From CAYOBW01 sp964402115 (GTDB lineage Bacteria > Verrucomicrobiota > Kiritimatiellia > UBA8416 > CAYOBW01): 5,421 nucleotides of DNA. A program made the position numbers and the translations under genes. Below, one piece after another: positions 1 to 5,421 of this stretch (its first letter is position 1; every line of letters starts with the position of its first letter). Location: contig CAYOBW010000402.1 in NCBI GenBank assembly GCA_964402115.1, forward strand, positions 1 through 5,421, read 5' to 3'. The notes under the pieces are model-generated. The model was not told the DNA's origin. It made no database searches and saw only the letters and a list, made by a program, of their open reading frames with translations.

Positions 1-1050
1 CGGGGCGGCCGCGGGCGGCGCCACGGGCGGCTGGCTGCGGCTGGCCAGGCGGCCGCGGCTCAGGGCGGCGGCGCCCAGCAGGCAGACCAGGCCGGGCAGC
101 AGGAACAGGGCGTAGCGCTCGACGTACCGGCGGCGCAGGGTCTCTTCGATGTCCTGGGCCTGCACCTTGCGCAGGTGGTCGCGGTAGAGTGTGCCGAGCG
201 TCGTGTTCGCCGTGCTGGCCGTCTCGAGCGGGATGTAGGCGCCGCCCGGAGTGGCGCGGGCGATCGCGTGCAGGGTCTCGTTGTTGAGCTTGGAGACGAC
301 CTCCTCGCCCTTGTAACGGGTGAAGCCGGTTTCGCCCTCGGCCCCCGGGATGCGCGCGCCGCGGCTGCTGCCCAGCCCGACCGCGAAAATGGGAATCTTG
401 CGCTCGCCCGCCTGTTTCGCCGCGTCGAGCGCCTTGCCGCTCAGGTCTTCGCCGTCCGAAATCAGGACGATGGCCTTGTGCGACCCCTCCGTGGCATCGA
501 ACGCATCCAGCGCCTTCAGCACGGCGTCGCCGATGTCCGTTTCGCCGGCCGGGGCGGCGTCGGGGTCGGCGCCCTCGAGCATCTCGCGCAGGTAGGCGTA
601 GTCGGTGGTCAGCGGGCAGGTCAGCACGCCCTTGCGCCGGAACAGGAGCAACCCGGCGCGGTCGCCCCGCAGCTCGCGGATCAGGTCGAGCAGGTCGGCC
701 TTGGCCCGGCGCAGGCGGTTGGGGTGGACATCGTTGGCCAGCATGGAGCGCGAGACGTCGAGCGCGATGATGACGTCGCGGCCGCGGGTGTAGACGCGCT
801 CCTCCGTCACTCCCCACTGGGGCCGCGCGGCGGCGATCAGCAGCAGGAGGACGCCCAGCGTCACCAGCACGGACTGCCAGACGAAGCGGCCCTGCCAGGC
901 GGCGGGCTCGAGCTTCCGCTGCATGGCCGGCGAGACGAAGAGGGCCAGCCGCGCCCGCCGCCGGCGCTCGGCGGCGAACCAGACCGCCCCGATGGCCGGC
1001 ACCAGCCAGAGGAAGTAAAGCAGCCACGGATGTGCGAACTGTATGCCCAT
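1..1050 (-). CDS. batB: BatB-like membrane VWA protein, 3' end outside window
   Basis: Reading frame opens at the ATG at 1050 and has no stop for 350 codons up to the left edge, so the C-terminus is missing. I translated it by hand. A membrane span at about residues 10-27, a basic segment, a second span at 58-74 ending in AAARPQW, a VWA domain (about 90-290), and a third span at 313-330 (ALFLLPGLVCLLGAAA) are followed by a Pro/Ala-rich tail at the window end. MIDAS residues are complete: DVSRSM (D98, S100, S102), T171 in TDIGDAV and D199 in ISDGED. The CPLTTD motif shared with BatA is at 145-150. In the strand before it, FRRKG replaces the usual FAG/FGG-like segment. The start is 13 nt after the BatA stop with only a weak AGGG upstream, suggesting coupled translation. 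BatB proteins often end after the third span or continue into TPR repeats, and which applies here cannot be seen. Confidence 0.9.
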   Translation of the reverse strand, partial: MGIQFAHPWLLYFLWLVPAIGAVWFAAERRRRARLALFVSPAMQRKLEPAAWQGRFVWQSVLVTLGVLLLLIAAARPQWGVTEERVYTRGRDVIIALDVSRSMLANDVHPNRLRRAKADLLDLIRELRGDRAGLLLFRRKGVLTCPLTTDYAYLREMLEGADPDAAPAGETDIGDAVLKALDAFDATEGSHKAIVLISDGEDLSGKALDAAKQAGERKIPIFAVGLGSSRGARIPGAEGETGFTRYKGEEVVSKLNNETLHAIARATPGGAYIPLETASTANTTLGTLYRDHLRKVQAQDIEETLRRRYVERYALFLLPGLVCLLGAAALSRGRLASRSQPPVAPPAAAP

Positions 1051-1063
1051 GCTTGTTGCTACC

Positions 1064-2095
1064 CTAAATCAACCGTTTCGTTGTCACCATGCCGAGCCCC
1101 GTCGACAGCAGCACCAGCCCGAGGGCCGGCACGAGCAGCCAGGGGAACCACTCGCGATACTGGTTGTACACCTCGCGCTTGATCTCGGTTTGCTCCAGCT
1201 TGTTGATATCTTCCAGCGCGCGCTCCAGCCCCCCGGCGTCGCGCACCTGGAAGTACTGGCCGCCGGTGGTGTCGGCGATCGAGCGCAGCAGCCGCTCGTC
1301 CAGCGAGAACTGCGCCGGCTGGAACCGCGGCCGGCCGAAGTTGTCCTTCACGAGCACGTGCGTGACCGCGCCCGGGGTGCCCACGCCAATGGTGTAGACC
1401 TTCACGCCGAGCTTCTTCGCGGCCTGCATGGCCTCGGCCGGCTGGATGATGCCGGCGTTGGACTCGCCGTCCGACAGCAGCACGACGAGCTTGGACTTCA
1501 CTTCCACCTTCTGCAGCCGCGCGAGCCCCGTGGCCAGGCCGTCGCCGATGGCCGTGGCCAGCTCCACGTCGTTCACGCCCTGCCGGTCGGGAATCTCGAC
1601 GCCCTTGAGCACGTGCAGCAGCGCCTCGTGATCGGTGGTCAGCGGGCAGCGCGTGGCGGCATAGCCGCCGAACGTCACCAGCCCGACGAGGTCGTCGGGG
1701 CGCTGCCGGACGAAGTCGGCGAAGGTCTCCTTCACCACGTCCAGCCGTGTTTTGTAATTGGCGCCCGAGAGCGACCCCTCCGTCAGGTCCAGCGCCTGCA
1801 TCGAGCCGGACATGTCGACGACCATCTCGATCGCCAGCGCGCGGGTTTTGTTGACCGTCGTGGAGAGCACCGTCTGCGGCCGGGCCAGGGCCAGCACGCC
1901 CAGCGCCAGCCCGGCGATGAACAGCGCCGGCAGCACGGCGGCGAGCAGCATGCGCCACGTGTGGCGGGCGGGCGGCAGGCGGCTGGTGACGGAGCACAGC
2001 AGGGCCTGGCGCACGCGCCGGCGGTACACGCAGGCCGCGGCCGCGGCGACGGGGAGCAGCAGCAGCAGGGCAAGCGGATGGGCAAGCGTGAACAT
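1064..2095 (-). CDS. batA: BatA-like membrane VWA domain protein
   Basis: 343-residue inner-membrane VWA protein of usual BatA length. An N-terminal span (about residues 6-22) is followed by a basic segment, a second span (49-70) ending in the typical ALARPQ, the VWA domain (about 85-300) and a C-terminal span (317-335). The MIDAS site is complete: DMSGSM (D94, S96, S98), T181 in TAIGDGLA and D209 in LLSDGES, so divalent metal binding is expected. The family motif TFGGYAATRCPLTTD at 141-155 is intact. The ATG at 2095 lies 6 nt after the previous stop. No strong Shine-Dalgarno is seen, which fits reinitiation or coupling. In known Bat systems BatA and BatB are membrane partners. The original aerotolerance role proposed in Bacteroides was not supported as a direct oxidative-stress function in Leptospira. 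I call it BatA rather than BatB by its order and its intact family motif. Confidence 0.9.
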   Translation of the reverse strand: MFTLAHPLALLLLLPVAAAAACVYRRRVRQALLCSVTSRLPPARHTWRMLLAAVLPALFIAGLALGVLALARPQTVLSTTVNKTRALAIEMVVDMSGSMQALDLTEGSLSGANYKTRLDVVKETFADFVRQRPDDLVGLVTFGGYAATRCPLTTDHEALLHVLKGVEIPDRQGVNDVELATAIGDGLATGLARLQKVEVKSKLVVLLSDGESNAGIIQPAEAMQAAKKLGVKVYTIGVGTPGAVTHVLVKDNFGRPRFQPAQFSLDERLLRSIADTTGGQYFQVRDAGGLERALEDINKLEQTEIKREVYNQYREWFPWLLVPALGLVLLSTGLGMVTTKRLI

Positions 2096-2101
2096 GGCTG
2101 G

Positions 2102-3286
2102 CTACCGCGCCGGCGGCGCGCCCCCTTCCTCCTGCGCGGCGGCTGCCGCGGCGGCACTGTCCGTCTCCACGTACGCGCGGGCCGTGGCCACCGACTGGTC
2201 CACGGCGGCGTTGCCCGGCACGTAGGCGGCGAACTTGACCAGGTCCGCGGCCTCCAGGAAGCTGCGCAGCGTGCGGACGACCTCCGGCGCGAAGCGGCGG
2301 TCTTCGGCCACGGCGCGCAGGAACTCCTCGGTGGTCTGTTCGGGCGCCCGGATGGCGTGCACCCGCTCGATGTAGCGGCGCACGACCATGGTCAGCTCCA
2401 CGTAGAAATCCTGCGGGTGGCCGTGCTCGATGAGCTTCTTCGCGAGCAGATCCGCGAGCTCGCGCAGGGCGCGTTCGCGCGGGGAGAGCCGGCGCAGGGC
2501 CTGCTCGCGGCGGACGCGGGTGAAGAGGCGGAAGAGGCCGTACGCGCCGGCGAGCAGCGCGGCGGCGAGCGCCACCCAGAGCAGCACGGTGCGGGCGGTG
2601 GGCGGGATCCAGCGCGGCTTCAGCGTCACGGCGATGTCGTCGGGAGTCTTGCCGGTCAGCGGCGGGGTGACGGCGAACACGATGGGCCGCGTGGGGAACC
2701 AGGAATCGACGGATGGCGCCTGGCGCCGGTCGGTGTAGCGCACCGCCAGCGGGGCCAGGCGGTACTCGTTGGCGAGGACGGGGGTGAGGCGCACCTGCTG
2801 GATGCGCGTGGTCTTGCCGTCCTGCGTAACCGGCTCGCGCGGGATGGCGCCGCCCAGCGTGAAGCCCTGCGCGCGGTCTTCGAGCGGCGGCAGGGTGGCT
2901 TCCACGCCGGCCGGCGTGGTCAGGCGCAGCGTCAGGATCGTGTCGCGGCGCAAGTCCACCTTGGCTGGCGTGGCGGTCAGCACGAACTCGACGGGGCCCC
3001 ATGACAGGTCCTCGGTCAGCGTCGCCGGCTCCACGGCCGCGGCTTCCGCCCGCTCCCGCTGGCGGCAGCCGGCCGCAAGCGTCAGAAGCGCCGCCAGCAA
3101 GGTGGCGCTGCCCGTCACCCACCCCGGCCTGCGGCCACCCCTCCACGGGAGGGGCGTCGACGCCAGGGAGTCCGCAGCAGGCAGCTCCCCTCCGGCGGAG
3201 GGGTCCGCGCAGCGGGGGGTGGGTGCGGCCTGCATGTCCCTGCCCCCGCGCCCTGCGTCATGTGCTGGTTGTGCGGTCGTCATCAC
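2102..3286 (-). CDS. BatD/DUF4381-like membrane lipoprotein, start uncertain
   Basis: 394 codons from a GTG at 3286 (an ATG follows at 3283). Residues 58-74 form a hydrophobic stretch ending in a good lipobox, LAAGC with C74. Residues about 90-225 look like an extracytoplasmic beta-rich domain, 233-254 a membrane span followed by an Arg-rich stop-transfer (RLFTRVRR), and 260-375 a helical cytoplasmic domain with RALRELADLL and DFYVELTMVVRRYIE, resembling DUF4381/BatD tails. An Ala tract (378-384) precedes the C-terminus. The role is inferred to be scaffolding or regulating the neighbouring VWA proteins. The start is doubtful. GAGGA at 3297-3301 sits 10 nt before the GTG and overlaps the previous stop, favouring 3286. 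However, codons 21-57 are encoded by an inverted repeat pair, leaving the signal sequence about 57 residues from the N-terminus. A GTG at 3118 would start just before the hydrophobic stretch but would drop the upstream Arg residues. An ATG at 3235 is a third option. The family assignment rests on architecture and context more than on motifs. Confidence 0.8.
   Translation of the reverse strand: MMTTAQPAHDAGRGGRDMQAAPTPRCADPSAGGELPAADSLASTPLPWRGGRRPGWVTGSATLLAALLTLAAGCRQRERAEAAAVEPATLTEDLSWGPVEFVLTATPAKVDLRRDTILTLRLTTPAGVEATLPPLEDRAQGFTLGGAIPREPVTQDGKTTRIQQVRLTPVLANEYRLAPLAVRYTDRRQAPSVDSWFPTRPIVFAVTPPLTGKTPDDIAVTLKPRWIPPTARTVLLWVALAAALLAGAYGLFRLFTRVRREQALRRLSPRERALRELADLLAKKLIEHGHPQDFYVELTMVVRRYIERVHAIRAPEQTTEEFLRAVAEDRRFAPEVVRTLRSFLEAADLVKFAAYVPGNAAVDQSVATARAYVETDSAAAAAAAQEEGGAPPAR
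3116..3154 (+). repeat. REP-like palindromic unit, left copy
   Basis: A 39-nt unit with four parts in order: a CACCCACCCC tail (3116-3125), a perfect 4-bp hairpin GGCC-TGC-GGCC (3126-3136), a single A (3137), and a perfect 7-bp hairpin CCCCTCC-ACG-GGAGGGG (3138-3154). The same architecture recurs in inverted orientation at 3187-3225. It lies inside the reading frame of the BatD-like gene. Its form (short GC-rich tail plus hairpins, paired in inverted orientation) resembles REP/BIME elements, but I have not matched it to a named family. Confidence 0.7.
3187..3225 (-). repeat. REP-like palindromic unit, right inverted copy
   Basis: Read on the minus strand this 39-nt unit has the same parts as the left copy: CACCCACCCC tail (3225-3216), hairpin CCGC-TGC-GCGG (3215-3205), A (3204), and hairpin CCCCTCC-GCC-GGAGGGG (3203-3187). 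It matches the left copy at 31 of 39 positions. Six differences are three swapped base pairs in the first stem and two are in the second loop. A 32-nt spacer (3155-3186) separates the units. Confidence 0.7.
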
Positions 3287-3296
3287 GATGCTTTCA

Positions 3297-3301
3297 TCCT
3301 C
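3297..3301 (-). promoter_or_regulatory. Shine-Dalgarno for the BatD-like gene
   Basis: GAGGA on the minus strand overlaps the TGA stop of the DUF58 gene and lies 10 nt before the GTG at 3286 and 13 nt before the ATG at 3283. It favours the upstream start of the BatD-like gene and thus translation through the repeat pair. It also suggests coupling to DUF58 translation. Confidence 0.5.
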
Positions 3302-4190
3302 ACCCGCGCCGCGCGCGGTGCTGGCGCTTCTGGAACAGCCGGCGAACGTCGTTCGTGAAGGGCTTGTCCGTCGTCACCGGCAGGCTGTCCACCTTGTACT
3401 TGCGCAACGTCTCATCGAGCGTCTGCCGGTCCGCCGCCGCGCGCGCCCGGAAGGCTTCGCGCACGCGGCGCGACCCGGTGTCGAGCAGGATCAGGTCGCC
3501 GGTCTCCGGATCCTGCACCTCGATCAGCCCGACGTCCGGCAGCTCGCTTTCGCGCGGGTCGGACACCGGGCAGCAGATGATGTCGTGCCTGCGCGCGGTG
3601 ACCTTGAGCTCGCGGACGTAGGTCGTGTCCATGAAGTCGGAGATCAGGAACACGACCGCCTTGCGCTTCTGCACGTTGTTCAGGAAGCGGAGGGCCGCGG
3701 CGATGTTCGTGCCATGGCGGGTCTCCTCGGCGGCCAGCACCTCGCGCACCAGCCGCATCACCGCCGTGCGGCCCTTGCGGGGCGGGAGCGACTTCACGAT
3801 GCGGTCGCTGAAGAGGATCATGCCCACCTTGTCCTGGTTCTTGATCGCCGAGAGGGCCAGCAGACAGGTCAGTTCGGCCGCGACCTCCGCCTTCGACCGC
3901 GTGCCGGAGCCGAAACACTGCGAGCCGGAGATGTCCACGAGGAAGATGATGGTCTGTTCGCGCTCCTCGGCGAAGCGCTTGATGAACGGGTGGCCCATGC
4001 GGGCGGTGACGTTCCAGTCGATCGCGCGGATATCGTCGCCGGCGGCGTACTCGCGGACCTCGTCGAACTCGATGCCCTGGCCCTTGAACGCGGAGTGGTA
4101 GGCGCCGCTCAAGTAGTCGTCCACGAGCCGGTTGGTGATCACGCGGATCTTGCCAACCTCCTTCATCAACTCGCGGGTATCGATCGCCAT
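3300..4190 (-). CDS. DUF58 domain protein with VWA fold
   Basis: Soluble DUF58 protein of 296 residues, with no signal peptide or membrane span visible. The DUF58 signature runs through residues 37-79: GxGxEFDEVREY, then AAGDDIRAIDWNVTAR, then GHPFIKRFAEERE. It leads into a VWA-like fold whose first strand carries the MIDAS motif DISGS (D86, S88, S90). T161 in GTNIAAAL and D185 in ISDFMD complete a full metal site. Family knowledge: DUF58 proteins are almost always encoded directly after moxR and are presumed MoxR clients, though their biochemical role is not established. The ATG at 4190 is supported by AAGGAA at 4198-4203, 7 nt upstream, and by the MAIDTRELMKEVGKI opening typical of the family. 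The open frame extends further upstream but overlaps moxR. The TGA stop at 3300-3302 overlaps the Shine-Dalgarno of the next gene, suggesting translational coupling. Confidence 0.93.
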   Translation of the reverse strand: MAIDTRELMKEVGKIRVITNRLVDDYLSGAYHSAFKGQGIEFDEVREYAAGDDIRAIDWNVTARMGHPFIKRFAEEREQTIIFLVDISGSQCFGSGTRSKAEVAAELTCLLALSAIKNQDKVGMILFSDRIVKSLPPRKGRTAVMRLVREVLAAEETRHGTNIAAALRFLNNVQKRKAVVFLISDFMDTTYVRELKVTARRHDIICCPVSDPRESELPDVGLIEVQDPETGDLILLDTGSRRVREAFRARAAADRQTLDETLRKYKVDSLPVTTDKPFTNDVRRLFQKRQHRARRG

Positions 4191-4197
4191 GGCGTCG

Positions 4198-4203
4198 TTC
4201 CTT
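4198..4203 (-). promoter_or_regulatory. Shine-Dalgarno for the DUF58 gene
   Basis: AAGGAA on the minus strand, 7 nt before the ATG at 4190. It fixes that ATG as the start over the longer open frame that reaches into moxR. Confidence 0.6.
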
Positions 4204-4234
4204 GCCTTGCGGACCGGAAGCGGTTTGCGCGGGC

Positions 4235-5221
<987 letters not shown>

Positions 5222-5265
5222 GCTCGACCCTTTCGCGCCAGCGTCCTTGGTTGTTGCCCGGCAAG

Positions 5266-5319
5266 CGGTTGTCGCTTTGCCTGCCTGGGGCACCGTTCGG
5301 GACAAGATAACGACAACCG
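5266..5319. repeat. Inverted repeat around the putative -10 box
   Basis: CGGTTGTCG at 5266-5274 and its perfect reverse complement CGACAACCG at 5311-5319 are separated by 36 nt. A second complementary pair, GCCTGCC (5279-5285) and GGCAGGC (5319-5325), is interleaved with it, so the two stems would cross. It could be paired operator half-sites or alternative leader RNA stems. The 9-bp pair is modestly unexpected in 200 bp, while the 7-bp pair alone is at chance level. Confidence 0.3.
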
Positions 5320-5333
5320 GCAGGCTTCGTCAC
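5304..5333 (-). promoter_or_regulatory. Possible sigma70-type promoter for the cluster
   Basis: On the minus strand GTGACG (5333-5328; 4 of 6 to TTGACA) is followed after 18 nt by TATCTT (5309-5304; 4 of 6 to TATAAT), which would give a leader of roughly 75 nt to the moxR ATG. The match is weak. It is offered mainly because it lies in the only non-coding gap of useful size, and its -10 box falls between the arms of an inverted repeat. Confidence 0.2.
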
Positions 5334-5343
5334 GCGCATAAAC

Positions 5344-5374
5344 GCGGGAGGGTCACATGCCGCGAACCTCCCGC
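5344..5374. repeat. 8-bp stem hairpin upstream of moxR
   Basis: GCGGGAGG (5344-5351) and CCTCCCGC (5367-5374) form a perfect 8-bp stem with a 15-nt loop. No T-run follows on either strand, so it is not a classical intrinsic terminator. Confidence 0.35.
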
Positions 5375-5385
5375 AACCGCGGGGT

Positions 5386-5408
5386 GGGGCCAAAGCGATT
5401 CTGGCCCC
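5386..5408. repeat. 7-bp stem hairpin near the right edge
   Basis: GGGGCCA (5386-5392) and TGGCCCC (5402-5408) form a perfect stem with a 9-nt loop. It may belong to the 3' end of an unseen upstream gene, but there is no T-tract to support a terminator call. Nothing else in 5222-5421 looks coding. Confidence 0.3.
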
Positions 5409-5421
5409 GCGGGGCGGAACG

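Noticed and set aside
481..1782. Possible extra copies of the repeat, since GCGACCCCTCC-like strings occur near 481 and 1770
   Set aside because: They lack the tail and both hairpins and simply encode TEGS in the two VWA proteins.
1043..3004. 653-codon open frame on the plus strand antisense to the BatA and BatD-like genes
   Set aside because: It is His/Gln/Arg/Gly-rich with no recognisable domain and is the complement of well-supported VWA and BatD-like genes. Long antisense frames are expected at this GC content.
1059..3146. 695-codon open frame on the minus strand spanning two genes in another frame
   Set aside because: The translation is Arg/Ala/Gly/Pro low-complexity and overlaps the BatA-like and BatD-like genes, which have real motifs.
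5222..5305. Extended MoxR start at the TTG at 5305
   Set aside because: The 28 extra residues are not family-like, and a weak Shine-Dalgarno precedes the internal ATG at 5221.
5344..5408. Intrinsic terminator upstream of moxR
   Set aside because: The two hairpins are not followed by a T-run on either strand, so they are listed only as inverted repeats.

Overview
The window holds a tightly packed, minus-strand gene cluster of the MoxR/Bat ("Bacteroides aerotolerance"-type) class. Read in the direction of transcription, from the right edge to the left, the order is: a MoxR-family AAA+ ATPase (5221-4235), a DUF58 protein with a von Willebrand A (VWA) fold (4190-3300), a BatD/DUF4381-like membrane-anchored protein with a lipobox (3286-2102), a BatA-like membrane VWA protein (2095-1064), and a BatB-like membrane VWA protein (1050 running off the left edge). 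Gaps between genes are 44, 13, 6 and 13 nt, so a single polycistronic message is very likely. The only non-coding stretch of any size is the roughly 200 bp leader upstream of moxR (5222-5421).

Functional picture: MoxR ATPases pair genetically with VWA proteins and are thought to act as chaperones that remodel them or help load the metal at the MIDAS site. All three VWA proteins keep a complete MIDAS set (DxSxS, a Thr and a later Asp). BatA and BatB are predicted to sit in the inner membrane with their VWA domains on one face. The BatD-like protein has an extracytoplasmic beta-rich part, one membrane span and a helical cytoplasmic tail. The DUF58 protein is soluble and is the likely cytoplasmic partner of MoxR. 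The exact physiological task of such clusters (envelope or stress maintenance) is not settled in the literature and cannot be read from this DNA.

Organism: high-GC bacterium with no mobile genes or RNA genes in view. The gene order, the BatD-like lipoprotein placed before the two VWA genes, and a GC-rich palindromic repeat beginning CACCCACCCC would suit a member of the PVC group (for example Kiritimatiellota, Verrucomicrobiota or Planctomycetota), but this is a guess from general resemblance. A proteobacterial source is not excluded.

The most unusual item is a pair of inverted 39-nt repeat units (3116-3154 and 3187-3225). Each unit is built as a 10-nt tail plus two small perfect hairpins, and all six stem differences between the copies are compensatory. 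The pair lies inside the 5' end of the BatD-like reading frame, between the Shine-Dalgarno-linked start and the lipoprotein signal, so it is either translated as an odd N-terminal extension or has displaced the start codon.
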